A stretch of 64,000 bases of DNA, from NCBI GenBank assembly GCA_949825025.1, contig OX463788.1:27103036-27167035 (forward strand), in the 5' to 3' direction. Position 1 is the first letter of the stretch. Each line of letters begins with the position of its first letter. The stretch comes from Siphlonurus alternatus. Lineage: Eukaryota; Arthropoda; Insecta; Ephemeroptera; Siphlonuridae. Below the pieces are notes generated by a model, which had not been told where the DNA came from, did not search any database, and was given only the letters and a program-made list of their open reading frames with translations. Below are positions 50,901-62,328 of this stretch, piece after piece. A program made the position numbers and the translations under genes.

Positions 50901-52413
50901 CATTTTCTATCTGTATGCATGTTTTTTTTTTTTAGTTTTGTATAATATATACACTATTGTAGTTTTTCTTTGATTCTCTTACTTACACTTTTTCCATATA
51001 AAAATACTTACAGTACTGGGTATGCATAATTATTGATACTGTACATTTGCCAGGGTTTTTAGTGTTAACAGCTATCTATTGAGTTCATTTTCTTCACATT
51101 ACCAGTATTTTCTTTTTGTGTAGCATGAGTGAGTGCATTTATATAATACTTTACTGTTACAACTTTGACGAAGACATGACTGACAGGACACTCCAGACCG
51201 ACACCATGGGGCATGCAGGTAGCTATAAGTGAGTACCGTTTTGTGTGTCGAGATCACCATTTGAATGTTCAGGTAAATGTTGTAGCACTACCTGTGTTTA
51301 GTAACCTGGACCTAGCCACGACCGTCCGGACCGACACCCGGGGGCATTAAGGTAGCGGGTGAGTACCATTTTGTGTGTCAACATTTGAATGTTGTAGCGC
51401 TACCTGTGTGCAGTTCTGAGCTGCTTTAGACAGTCCTGGACTGCGGTAAAGTTACTACATTGCATTGGACTCGTTTGAGCTAGACTGGACTATTCTGAGC
51501 TGCGATGGACAGTCCTGGACTGCAGTACAGCTGCTATAATGTATTGAACTCTTTTGAGCTAGGCTGGACTGTTCTGAGCTGCGATGGACAGTCCTGGACT
51601 GCAGTACAGCTGCTATAATGTATTGGACGTGTTTGAACTAGACTGGACTATTCTGAGCTAGAATGGACAGTCCTGGACTGCAGTACAGCTGCTATAATGT
51701 ATTGGACGCGTTTGAGCTAGGCTGGACTATTCTGAGCTGCGATGGACAGTCCTGGACTGCAGTACAGCTGCTATAATGTATTGGACGCGTTTGAACTAGG
51801 CTGGACTATTCTGAGCTAGAATGGACAGTCCTGGACTGCAGTACAACTGCTATAATGTATTGGACGCGTTTGAGCTAGGCTGGACTATTCTGAGCTGCGA
51901 TGGACTGTCCTGGACTGCAGTACAGCTGCTATAATGTATTGGACGCATTTGAACTAGGCTGGACTATTCTGAGCTGCGATGGACTGTCCTGGACTATAGT
52001 AAAGCTGCTACAGTGCATTGGACTCTTTTGAGCTAGGCTGGACTGTTCTGAGCTAGAATGGACTGCCCTGGACTGCAGTACAGCTGCTACAGTACATTGG
52101 ACTCTTTTGAGCTAGGCTGGACTGTTCTGAGCTAGAATGGACTGTTGCATGTATAGCAGCAATGAACTGGTTTGAGCTATAATGGACTGCCTGAGTATCA
52201 GCGTAAACGAGCTAGTTTGAGCTAGGCTGGACTGTTCTGAGCTGTATTGTCTGGACTGCTATGAGCTATTTACAACTGTGGCCAGTTCAAAATTGGTAGC
52301 TCAAACAGTTCAAAACCGGCCAATTTTATACTATTTACAACTATCTGAACTAGCATAATTTTGAACTGATCTGGACTGCTGCAGTTCAGATGTAGTCTAG
52401 ATTTAGACGTGGG
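47923..52413. mobile_element. Element C: CCC/GGG TIR element with AGCTCAGACAGTCCA repeats
   Basis: TIR of 20 bp with one mismatch (left CCCACGTCTAAATCTGGACT), duplication AA (47921-47922, 52414-52415). A1 is the empty site (CCTGTAATGCCCATGAG near 46991). The left arm (47930-49780) is an array of GACAGTCCA, AGCTCAGA, TAGTTCAAATTAG and GCAGTCCAGGACAG words, with roughly 39-80-bp higher-order units. The right arm (51410-52395) is the inverted equivalent (GGACAGTCCTGGACTGCAGT, TGAGCTAGGCTGGACT; about 80-bp unit). It is the innermost, hence youngest, member of this chain. Frames in the left arm (for example 48589-48780) are repeat artefacts. Confidence 0.92.
49990..51231 (+). pseudogene. Promoter-like patch and short coding exon in core of element C
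   Basis: CAATGCCCATCATGCATTGCG (about 49995, split here by its 20-base core CCCATCATGCATTGCG) resembles the ZNF143/SBS promoter site. GCGCCATCTTGT (about 50038) is YY1-like. Donor-like TATAAG|GTAAGA lies near 50366. An acceptor TTTTGTGTAG opens an exon at 51124, whose first codons are ATG-initiated: MSECIYIILYCYNFDEDMTD and a further 12 residues to a donor GCATGCAG|GTAGCT at 51218. If unspliced it ends at TGA (51229-51231). A diverged second copy of ACCGACACC-GGGGCAT lies near 51329. Protein not recognised. Confidence 0.35.
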
Positions 52414-52734
52414 AATGCCCATGAGTATCCAGTAGGGCACAGTGTTTATATTAGGTACCCCAGAGCATCCTAGCTTTCTAAACTTGGCGTAACTTGGCAC
52501 ATTGAATACACTCTTTGAAGTTGTATCGACTATGAACTAGAAGGGGCTTAAATGATGCTTTAATTGATATATATAATATCCAACTGATATTTTTTTTCAT
52601 TAAATAAACTACATTGGCAATATATCTAATTATTATCAAATTTACTTATTAATTTTGGACTTTGAAAAAATTTATACCCGGATGGTAGCGCCATCTGTTT
52701 CTAAAAAATTGAAGTAAGAAAAAAAAAAGCAACA

Positions 52735-53216
52735 TACAACATATGATATGGGTGTCATTGTCAACAAAAACAGAGATGCTGTCTCTTTTTTATTGGAAAA
52801 GTCTGCTTTGCAGTCTTTAAAGAAGGTAAGAAATATATTAAAAAGTATATTGAAATAGCAAAGTTCTTTTTTTTTCTAATAAATTGCTTCTTTTTTACAG
52901 TGATTATTACAAATTCTAACATCATGAGAGGCCCTATCATAGCTTTTCTTTCTCCAGCCCAGCCCGCCCCCTTGAATTCTCTCTTTTCTTTCAACACTGA
53001 GGAAGTTATGCCCAGGCTAGCTACTTATGTGGTGAGTTAAATATTTACAAAATCTATTCATATGTGTGTTATAATCTCATTTTCATAATTTTACAGGCAA
53101 TGAATTCAACTCTGCTGCATGAAATGCTGATTAGTGGATTCTATCACCAGACATCATGGCCGCCAATATGCGGGATAGAGACAAAAGAGTTGCAGCTGCT
53201 AGCATCAATGTTTTAA
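52735..53216 (+). pseudogene. Spliced gene fragment in A2 (three exons)
   Basis: The exon ending at 52825 (AAAGAAG|GTAAGA) joins 52901-53031 (acceptor TTTTTTACAG, donor TATGTG|GTGAGT) and 53097-53216 (acceptor ATTTTACAG, TAA stop). Reading KVCFAVFKE, then VIITNSNIMRGPIIAFLSPA, continuing through NTEEVMPRLATYV, then AMNSTLLHEMLISGFYHQTS and on to LQLLASMF-stop, the frame is open and the phases agree (1 then 0). About 95 residues can be read. I do not recognise the family. The same three exons occur in A1. It is either a host fragment captured by an A-family ancestor or what is left of its own gene. Confidence 0.5.
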
Positions 53217-53383
53217 TTTTTTATGCTAGAGTACTCTGTTAATTACCATGATAAAATAAAAATATTTAAAAAACTACATCTTTTTAGTAATACGTTAACT
53301 TAATTAGCTTTAATGAAATAAAAAAATAAAAAATTAATAAGGAGAAGGGGCGGGGGAGAGCTACCAAGTCTAAACCATTGGTC

Positions 53384-53436
53384 GAACTGTGATTTTCACA
53401 GTTCGGCCATTTTGTGAGAATCACAGTTCAGCCAAG
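53384..53436. repeat. Inverted GAACTGTGATT repeats in A-family right arm
   Basis: CGAACTGTGATTTTCACAGT, then GGCCATTTTGTGAG and AATCACAGTTC, form a small hairpin. It is conserved in A1 at about 55007-55055. Confidence 0.6.
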
Positions 53437-54356
53437 TGTCTTTGACTAGGTACCTCTGTGAATTTCACAATTGCGCCGAAGCACAAGGGGATTAACAACC
53501 GGGCTGCCAAGTTCAAATTACAATGTTAATAGAACACAAGATTGAACTTGGCACCTAACTGTGCCCAACTGTGCCGTGGAGTCAGGGGAGTGTTTAAGGC
53601 TACCTGGAACAAATTATTCGACACAAAGTAACGAGATCATCACAAAAAAACATTTCATAATACGTTTAATGTACTGGAAAGGTACTTATCTCTGACATTA
53701 AAGTGCTTGAATTTCGATTAATTTCTAGGAACTCGATCTGCTTCTGAGGAACCGGACGCCATTTTAGATGCTTCATTTGATGGTCACTCGAAATGCGCAA
53801 CTGCGCATGCGCGGCATGCGCACGCAAGTGACTACTTTTACCAAATGGTCATAGTCAATGGTCATAGTCAATGGTCATAGTCAATGGTCATAGTCAATGA
53901 TCATAGTCAATGGTCATAGTCAATGGTCATAGTCAATGTTCATAGTCAATGGTCATAGTCATGCAATGGTCATAGTCAATGGTCATAGTCAATGGTTGAC
54001 TACTTGGTGAGATGGTAAATCGTCCTGGTGTGACTACTTTTAATTGGTAAATGGTCGGACCATTTACCAAGTAGTCAGACCAGGACGATTTACCATCTCA
54101 CCAAGTAGTCAACCATTGACCATTGACTATAATATGACCAGTGACTATGACCATTGACTATGACCATTGACTATGACCATTGACTATGACCATTGACTAT
54201 TGACCATGACCATTTGAAAACCATATGACCATTTACCAAATGGTCATGATTCATGGTCGGACTACTGAAGCCAGTAGTCCGACTACTTATTTCAGTGGTC
54301 CGACCATTTATTTTAAGTGGTCAAAGCCTGACCATTAAGCTACTTTTTGACTAGGG

Positions 54357-54836
54357 ATACAACATATGGGTGTCATTGTCAACAAAAACAGAGATGCTGT
54401 CTCTTTTTTATTGGAAAAGTCTGCTTTGCAGTGTTTAAAGAAGGTAAGAAATATATTAAAAAGTATATAGAAATAGCAAAGTTCTTTGTTTTCTAATAAA
54501 TTGCTTCTTTTTTACAGTGATCATTACAAATTCTAACATCGTGAGAGGCCCTATCATAGCTTTTCTTTCTCCAGCTCAGCCCGCCCCCTTGAATTCTCTC
54601 TTTCAACACTGAGGAAATTATGCCCAGGCTAGCTATTTATGTATGGTGAGTTAAATATTTAAAAAATCTTTTCATATGTGTATAATTTTATTTTCATAAT
54701 TTTACAGGCATTCATGCAACTCTGCTGCGTGAAATGCTGATTAGTGGATTCTATCACCAGAAATCATGGAAGCCAATATGCGGGATAGAGACAAAAGAGT
54801 TGCAGCTGCTATATGGCGTAATGCATCAATGTTTTA
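54357..54836 (+). pseudogene. Spliced gene fragment in A1, frameshifted copy
   Basis: Same layout as the A2 fragment: exon ending 54443, exon from 54518, exon from 54708. Exon 2 lacks 5 bp within the CTCTCTTT run, which breaks the frame, and has other changes (ATTATGCCCAGG, TTTATGTATG|GTGAGT). Exon 3 reads HATLLREMLISGFYHQKSWK and ends a little further on than in A2, because of an extra TATGGCGTAATG. Splice signals are conserved between the copies. Confidence 0.5.
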
Positions 54837-55219
54837 ATTTTTTTATGCTAGAGTACTCTGTTAATTACCATGATAAAATAAAAATATTTAAAAAACTACA
54901 TTTTTTTAGTAATATGTTTTAACTTAATTAGCTCTAATGTAATGAAAAAATAAAAAATTAATGAGGAGAAGGGGCGTAGGAGAGCTACCAAATCTAAACC
55001 ATTGGTCGAACTGTGATTTTCACAGTTCGGCCATTTTGTGAGAATCACAGTTCAACCAAAGGTCTTTTACTAGGCACTTCTGTGATATTCACAATTGCGC
55101 CTAGCCACAATGGGATTAACAACCGGACTGCCAAGTTCAAATTACAATGTTAATAGAACACAAGGTTGAACTTTTGGTACCTAACTGTGCCCTACGTACT
55201 GTGCCGTGGAGTCAGGGAA

Positions 55220-56256
55220 TCTAATAATATTATAGTCAATGCAATAATAATAATTAAGTCTACCGTATTTTAAAAAAAATATTTAATAATGCAGACTAAA
55301 TGCAAAATACAAAGACATCATAATTATTTAAAATATGTGTATATAGTTAGTATTCAGACTGATGTGTACCTTGAGTCTCTATTATTTGATATGTCATGAA
55401 TGCAAACTGTGTGCATTCAATTCAGATAGACCATCATCTCATTTTTATGCAATGCAAATTTTTTCAAGCAAAGGTCATGCAATGACCTAATATAATTGTA
55501 ATGGTAACTTACTAAATTAAATATATTTTCATTGTAAGTTATATCCTTGTATTTCAATATAATATATCTGTTGTTCTTTTTGTTTTGTAACAATTAATCT
55601 TTTTGCAAACAAACAAACAAAATAATATATGAATTATTCAAATTAAATGATATTGTCATATTTTAGCTAGCATTGTTAGCAACTAATAAAATATTCATAC
55701 ATGCATTAATTGCTTGTGGAAGATATGTTTTTTTCTGTTCTATGGACAAGTGCATAAATGAAGCACAATAAATAATATATTTACCAAATTATAATTATAA
55801 AGCGACAGATTTAAAAATCTTTAAAGCTGGTTAAGATCAGTCACTTAATGAATATATAGTATTATGTATTTCTTATGTTCTTCTTTTCAGCAAGGGTGTT
55901 ATGTATGTAAAGGAAGATTAATCACTTTTAGCTAGATTTCTTAATTCTGTAATAGAGCAGATATGTTATTTTCAATTTGATTTGTGTAAAAATATCTTAT
56001 AAATAAGTAAAGGGTAAAGAGTCCGAAAACTCTAATCAAATTGTAAGTAAAGTTAAAATAATGTTTAACGGTAAATTATATATGTCATATGGAAAAGCGT
56101 TAAATCATAGCAACGTCGCAATCGGGACGCTTACCAAGTTCTATCGTTAAATTGTTATTAAATATAAAGTGATTGATCGTCCAACGTTTTGGATGGGCAG
56201 AAAGAAACTAATGCAGTTTAATCAAGCATGTAAACACAAAGCTTAAAAGGGGGAGA
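55220..56256. other. 3' interior of the copia-like element
   Basis: AT-rich, without supported frames. Ends in the purine tract AAAAGGGGGAGA directly before the 3' LTR. Confidence 0.5.
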
Positions 56257-56495
56257 TGTGGTAAACTAGCATAATATGTAATTATGTCTTATTTTAATTG
56301 TGAACCTAATGAATGTAGTTCAATGAATCTACACTAGAGGCGCTCTAGCATAGACAAATATTAATGTGATATTATCATAGTCGATTATCGATCCTCACTC
56401 TGATTCTTACCTCTGTACCCATCAGACCTATAAATAAAACCTACGCTCATATTATAAAATTATCTTTTATTTCATTATTAGATGGCAATTAAACA
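56257..56495 (+). repeat. 3' LTR of the copia-like element
   Basis: 239 bp; starts TGTGGTAAACTAGC, ends GGCAATTAAACA; followed by the ATAAC duplication (56496-56500). Confidence 0.9.
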
Positions 56496-56688
56496 ATAAC
56501 GGAAAGTGAACAGAAATTATTTTGCCTTTTTTCTACACCCTATAATATATTATACCTTCCATTATATAATGTAATGTAATTATATATATCCGCATAAAAG
56601 ATTTAAATTCATCAAAAATGAAACTTTAATTGATTGAAAGAAATTTAAAATATAAAAAATACATATAATGTTTAAAATTTAAATCTTT

Positions 56689-56847
56689 TTTGCGACCAAA
56701 TGTCCTTAATTGCGACCAAATATCTATGCGTCGATCCGAAATGTCCTTATACGACCAAATGTCCTTGCGACGAAATGTCCTTATTATACGACCAAATGTC
56801 TGCGACCAAAATTCCTACGACCAAAAATGTCTTGCGACGAAATTTCC
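56689..56847. repeat. TGCGACCAAATGTCC array (right arm of outermost element)
   Basis: About nine degenerate copies of a roughly 15-bp word. The left arm at 19774-19893 is its inverted counterpart. The 67-codon frame across it is a repeat artefact. Confidence 0.75.
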
Positions 56848-57262
56848 GGCTCCAATTAAAAATAAATTAGAAGGTCCTGGGCGACCCGGTTGAAGAGGTT
56901 TTATTTTTATTGTATCATGATACATGCATGCGCAGACATAAAATGTTAATTACAGTTTTGATAATATATTAATTTTTGTATTTGTATTTATTTATTGCAC
57001 ATATAGAACCGTGAGGTACAAAATGCATGTTTACAATATTTTAGTATTGCATTACCTGTAAAAGAAACATTAAATTTAAAACATATTATCATCAGTTTTA
57101 TATTATTATTACAATTACAATCATACATATTATAGTATTATCTAGTCAGTCCACAATACCTAAGAAATAAAACTTTTATATAAAAAAAAAACAAAAACAT
57201 TTTTATTAATAGAAAACAATCTGAAACTAATTCTTAATTATACTACTATATATATTATTAAA

Positions 57263-59139
57263 TCAATCTATTACAAGGAAAGCATTTACATTATTTAAAA
57301 CTGTTCTTTTTCTTGTTATGGCATAAAAATTGTTCTGCAGTAAAAATTCAATCAGTTTTGACCTAAACTGTTGATTACTAGGTAGATGTTTTAAGGTATC
57401 AGGAAGATTATTGTACAGCTTTGGGCCTAATAAATATAAACTTCGCTTTTCTTGTTCAGATTTAGCAACATCTATATAAATTTTTTGAGAATTTCTGGTG
57501 TTATGACCTGTTATTTTTTCATTTGTCGTAAAATTGTCAATATTTTTCCTTACAAACATTATCATGGAAAATATGCATAAACAAGGAAAATTTAGTAGGC
57601 CTAGTTTTTGCCACAAGCTATTACAACTTACTCTAGATTTTGCTCTAACCATACAACGTACAATATTTTTTTGACATTTAAATATTGAATTGTTTTGGCA
57701 CTGATCTGATGATCCCCAAAGAAGTATACCATATGTTAAATTGGACTCAACATATCCATGATATACAACTTTTAGGGTGTCTAAGTTACATACCTTTCTA
57801 AGCTGCTTCATTGCAAAATTTACAGAATGCAGCTTCTTTTTCAAATATTCAATATGTAAATTCCAGCTGAGTTTATCATCAATTATTAAACCAAGATATT
57901 TACAACTTTTTACTAGCTTCACACCAGATTGTGCTTCAAATTGTGCTTTAATTTGTGTCATCTGATCTATTAAACAACATAAAATTTGTTTTGCTATGGT
58001 TCATGATCAATTTATTTTGATTAAGATAAACTTGTAAGAGTTCCATAGCCTTTTTCTTATTTGCAATAAGTTCACTCAAATTTTTGCCAGTTATTAATAA
58101 TACTATATCATCTGCATACAGAATGATTTTACAGCAACATCCTAGTGCATATTCTAAGTCATTAATAAATAGTACAAAAAGCAGTGGTCCTAATACTGAA
58201 CCCTGGGGCACACCATGATAACACCCTAATGTCTCAGATATATATATTACTTTCTCTCCATTCTCATTTATATCACTTATTTGTACATATTGAGTTCTAT
58301 CTTTTAAATAAGATTTCAAAAATTCAAGACAATTCCCCCTAATACCAAGAAAATCAAGTTTTTTTAACAATATATCATGATTGACAATATCAAAAGCCTT
58401 TTTAAGGTCTATAAATACAGCAAGGGTAAAGTTTTTTAGCATATTCTGCTCATTAATTGAATTTACAAGCTCAACAACAGCTGTTGTTGTTGATCTACCA
58501 GGAGTAAAGCCATGTTGACATTTTGAAAAAATATTTTTTGAAATACAAAAATTTTGAATCTGGTTTTTTACACCGATTTCTATGATCTTAGATTTCCCCG
58601 AGAGTCCAGCAATAGGCCTTTGTTTGGTAATATCTGTAGTATTTTTAACTTTTTCAACAGCTGTAAATTTTGAAGTTTTTAATAATCGAGGGAATACGCC
58701 TTCACATAATAAATATGATATAATAACACTTAATGGCTTAGCAATATCTTCCCCTATACATTTTATTAGTTTATCAGATATTTCATCTGCACCAGAGGAA
58801 GTTTTATTTTTCATTTTATTAATTATTTTTAATATATCCATCTCGGAAAAAGGAAAGAAAAACATAGATTCACTTGTTCTAGGCCCATATATTTTAAATG
58901 GTGTATCATTAATATTTAGGAGTGCATCCTCAACTGACGAGATAAAATATGTATTTAACATGTTGGAAATACGTTGAGGGTCTGTGACATTTTCTCCTGT
59001 AAGTGGGCATGTAATTATATTTTTTTTAAATGAATTTTTTTCTCCTTTTCTATTTCCTGTTTCAGTTTTGACTACTGTCCATACAGCTTTGGACTTATTT
59101 TCTGATTCATTTACAAATTTATACAAATAATCCCTTCCT
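57263..59139 (-). pseudogene. LINE reverse transcriptase domain (broken)
   Basis: Starts at the insertion junction with GRDYLYKFVNESENKSK. Motifs in order: SGADEISDKLIK, QRPIAGLSGKSKIIE, CQHGFTPGRST, AVFIDLKKAFDIVNHD (catalytic Asp), HGVPQGSVLGPLLF, IILYADDIVLL (catalytic DD). A one-base frameshift near 57955 moves it to the second frame, with KYLGLIIDDKLSWNLHIEYL and the C-terminal region to the stop at 57263. RT length and motif order fit CR1/Jockey/Rex-type LINEs. Confidence 0.9.
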
Positions 59140-60648
59140 CAAGTAAAACAAAAACGTATGCAACTGGTATGCATCACGTATAAATCTGGTATGGATCGGG
59201 CTAAAAATGTATGCAATACGGTTGGAACACGTATCAGCACGTATGCCCAGCAAAAACGCAAAATCCTCTAGTATGCAACAAGGTTGGACGGACTGGGTTG
59301 CAACACACTTGCACATTCTCTAGTATGCAACTAGGTTGGACGACTGGGTTGCAACACACTTGCACACCCTACTCTCGGTTGGAACTCACTTGCACACAAA
59401 AATCTCGGTTGGAACTTTTTTTTTTTTTTCTCAACTCCCTTCTAGTTTGCAACTCGTATGCAATGTGTACGTGACCTTAAACTTCCTTCAAAAAACCGTT
59501 AAACGTATGGAAACTCGTATGCATCAATTTGAAGATTCATTCCTAGCTGTGTAAAAGATGGCTTGCCATTGGTTTAGAAGTAATGTTAAAAAAATTTCAG
59601 CTCTTTTTAAACCAATAGAATTTGTTGTTGCATACCCTTTAACTTTAACATTCCAAACACGAAGGCAGCAAGCTGCAAGCAAGCAGCAGAGCAGCCATGG
59701 ACTCCGAGCAGAGCGGACATATTATAATGCTGTTGCTATAATATAATATTATTATAGCAAGGAATCAGGTAAACATTACAATTAATATAATTTTATAAAT
59801 ATACTCATTTTAACTTTTATGTATATACATAGTTTAATGCATTACAGTACAATTTATAACTGCATGCAAATTCATTTAAATTCAAACTTTAATTTTTTAT
59901 TTGTCAATTTTACTATTAAAATTGATCATTATAAATATTATTAATAAAAATTACTCTGTAAAATTACATGGATAAATTAAATTTGATCTGATTCTCCATA
60001 ATTATAAGTACTTACTATATTATACCTTTGAATGATTAATATATATAGTAATAATAAAATAGATAATGTAATCAAAGATGTATATTATGTATATTTTAAT
60101 TATCTTCTCTTATATGTTTTTAGTGGAGGAGCTGGAATGCATGTAGTAGCATCTAGCATATTCGAAAAAATAAAATCATCTGATGACCTGATGCTGCAAA
60201 TTCCCATCCATGCAGAAAGAACTCTATAGCTGAAGGCTGGCCGGTCGCCATTATGGCAAAGTTTAGTTGCACGTGGAGAATAAATTGTAGGGGAAACAGG
60301 AAGTAGGCGGGAGGGGCGGAAATGGAGGAGGGGGCAGGGGACGCTACTATTGTGCAAACCAGTTGCAATTGAATTGCAAACCAATCCATACGAGTTTACC
60401 ACGTGGCCAAGGCCCTGTAGTAAAAATGGTTGGAACACGTATGCACGTATGTAAACTGGTATGCACGTATGTAAACTCGTCTGTAACTATTCTGAAATAA
60501 TGTGACGTCATCTGGTATGGATTTGTTTCAATTCCATACTTCGAACAAACCTTTTTCCATACCAGTTTTTGCCATAGCATTAACATAGGATTTCCATACC
60601 AGATTTATACGAGATGCATACCAGTTGCATACGTTTTCGTTTTACTTG
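59140..60648. mobile_element. TIR element T (CAAGTAAAAC ends) inserted in the LINE
   Basis: TIR of about 50 bp (CAAGTAAAACAAAAACGTAT on the left; one or two mismatches on the inverted right end), in a 3-bp duplication CCT (59137-59139, 60649-60651). Removing it with one CCT restores the LINE frame. Subterminal words ACGTATGCA, GGTATGCATC and GGTTGGAAC occur in both arms. The core holds an ATG exon, donor, acceptor and terminal exon. The architecture is like the CCC/GGG elements, but termini and TSD length differ. Confidence 0.9.
59696..60228 (+). pseudogene. Two-exon gene fragment in element T
   Basis: ATGGACTCCGAGCAGAGCGG (59696) opens MDSEQSGHIIMLLL, then a stop within an AT palindrome; the donor AATCAG|GTAAAC is at about 59768. 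An acceptor TATATGTTTTTAG near 60122 opens an exon that stays in frame as GGAGMHVVASSIFEKIKSSD and 14 further residues to TAG (60226-60228). The palindromic TATAATATAATATTATTATA just before the donor may be a later insertion that broke exon 1. Not recognised. Confidence 0.4.
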
Positions 60649-61715
60649 CCTTCTATTATTTCGTATGCTTCTTTTATATTGTTTATTTAATTTTTTAACT
60701 TTTTTTGAATTATATGCTATACCCCTATGTAGATAATTGTGTATTTGTTTTCTTTTATTTTTCAAACCAGATGTGTACCATTTCTTTCTCAATGGGTTAC
60801 AATTTATTTTCTTACGTTTAAGTGGAAAATGTGTATGAAAAACACGTATCAAAAATTTATAGTATTCATCAAACATTTTTTCACCACACTCTTGTTGGTA
60901 AATATGCGTCCAGTCTGTTAACTTTAAGAATTGTTTAAACTTTTGAATATTGTTTTCGTTATATTCTCTTCTAAAACAAACATAGGAATTGACGGGCTTA
61001 TTTACATTTTTAATACAAAGGGTCTGAGCATAATGATCAGACAATTTTGCTTTTACAATAGTTACAGTAATATCATCATCTACTAGATTTGTTATAATAT
61101 TATCAATAATTGTACCCTCATTAGTATCTAGATTCACTCTGGTACATTCATGAATTTTAAATTTAAGTTTATAACTATTGACAATAGTAACAAATTCAGT
61201 AGTTGTCTTTTTTTCAGTTTTGGAGATGTCAATATTATAGTCACCCATAATAATAACTTTGTTTTTTACAACATTGCATTTATCTAACATTTCTGTAAAT
61301 AGATCAAAAAAGTAATTAATTTCACTTTCATTCTCTATATTAAAACTTGTATCATTGTTAATATTAGGTTTTGTACCAGATCTATTATAGATATGGTCTT
61401 GTTTTTCCGTTTATTTACTTGTAATTCTACTTTCAGAGACACACATTCAAATATTTTTTCTCTGCTTAAATTCTGACCTATATCTGTAACTGTAATACAA
61501 TTTACAAGATTCAGTTTTGCAAATATACACACGCCTCCATAACCTTTTTTTCGAGCAAAAACACCAACAAGGTAATACCTTGATAGTTTATAATTATCTA
61601 TTTCACCTGGTTTCAGCCAGTGCTCAGTAAAACATATAATATCAGGATCATTTTCTTGCAAAAATATTTCTATATTTCCTTTTTTATTTCTGACGCTAGA
61701 AACATTTAAATGCAT
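60649..61715 (-). pseudogene. LINE endonuclease domain (broken)
   Basis: AP endonuclease-like domain that nicks the target DNA for retrotransposition. The first segment (61715-61335) has IMHLNVSSVRNK and IICFTEHWLKPGE (the Glu). After a frameshift near 61370 the second (61290 down) has VIIMGDYNID (Asp and Asn) and AKLSDHYAQ (the SDH motif). It continues through a basic linker (KKWYTSGLKNKRKQ) to the insertion point, where the downstream RT frame resumes when the inserted element is ignored. Confidence 0.87.
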
Positions 61716-62045
61716 TATTTTTAATATTGTGTTATTGTTGGTATTTTTGTTCTGTTTAAGAACTTTGTTATGTGGATTTTTGTTCTTCCTTCTAAATACA
61801 TTAATATTACTTATCTGTTTACCATCATCTTCGTCAGACGAGGAAAAGAATCATCAGAATAACCTTCAGAGTCATCCTCTGTTGTATAGCTACAGCTATC
61901 ATATTCTGAGACACTACAACCTGAAATATCCACACAAGCACTTGCACAAAAATCAGTATCACACTCCTCATTCGCACTTTGTTCAGTGATGATCTCTTTG
62001 GATCCAATTTCACTCTCAAAAGTGTCACGATCGAGACTTTAAAAA

Positions 62046-62257
62046 AAAATGCGCCTGCCAAACCACCCCGGGCGTCGTTGCTGCAGTGTTTTGAATATAT
62101 TTATCCTGATGACCCCCCCCCCCTTCCTTGAACAAAAACTGCATGGCTACACGCCACTGGCAATTAATTAATACTTATTCTTTATTCTGTCTATAGTGTT
62201 TAATTTGCTTATTTTTTGGCTTTTTTATTCATATGAATAATAAATATATAAATGTAT

Positions 62258-62261
<4 letters not shown>
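62046..62261. other. Short spacer
   Basis: Nothing recognised apart from a C11 homopolymer near 62106. Confidence 0.5.

Positions 62262-62328
<67 letters not shown>

Larger units (their letters stand above)
47856..53587. mobile_element. Element A2: second A-family copy, inserted in B2
   Basis: Ends match A1 (CCCTGACTCCACGGCACAGT). Duplication GA (47854-47855, 53588-53589); B1 (AACATTGACTGTTTAAGG at about 29085) is the empty site. Its own parts are 47856-47922 and 52414-53587, with C in between. It carries the better-preserved copy of the A-family gene fragment (52735-53216). Confidence 0.9.
47309..54356. mobile_element. Element B2: CCC/GGG TIR element with CAATGGTC repeats
   Basis: Left CCCTAGTCAAAAAAATAAC, right ...TACTTTTTGACTAGGG; duplication AT (47307-47308, 54357-54358), proven because A2 carries the uninterrupted AGCAACATACAACAT (52729-). 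Its own parts are 47309-47855 and 53588-54356. Arms carry AATGGTCAAGT and a 13-bp ATAGTCAATGGTC array (53850-54000) with its inverted partner (54110-54210). The core matches B1. It contains TGCGCATGCGCGGCATGCGC (NRF1-like, about 53801-53820). Confidence 0.9.
46947..55217. mobile_element. Element A1: CCC/GGG TIR element (CCCTGACTCCACGG ends)
   Basis: TIR CCCTGACTCCACGGCACAGT with AGGGCA following, matched inverted at the right end; 2-bp duplication AA (46945-46946, 55218-55219). Its own sequence is 46947-47308 plus 54357-55217 (about 1.2 kb); the rest is B2 inserted at an AT. It is the same family as A2, to which it is closely similar. Subterminal AGGGCACAGT/GGTACC words occur, but there is no long array. 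It carries a spliced gene fragment (54357-54836). Confidence 0.9.
56970..62045 (-). mobile_element. CR1/Jockey-like LINE with endonuclease and RT, interrupted
   Basis: Minus strand. An acidic N-terminal segment (about 62040-61830, rich in Glu, Asp, Ser and Cys) precedes an APE-type endonuclease and then the RT. The 3' end is the AATAAATAAATACAAATAC-type tail near 56985. Frameshifts lie near 61845, 61370 and 57955, and a 1.5-kb TIR element interrupts it at 59140-60648. It is a dead copy. Confidence 0.88.

Noticed and set aside
58582..58977. 131-codon plus-strand frame
   Set aside because: Antisense shadow of the LINE reverse transcriptase frame.
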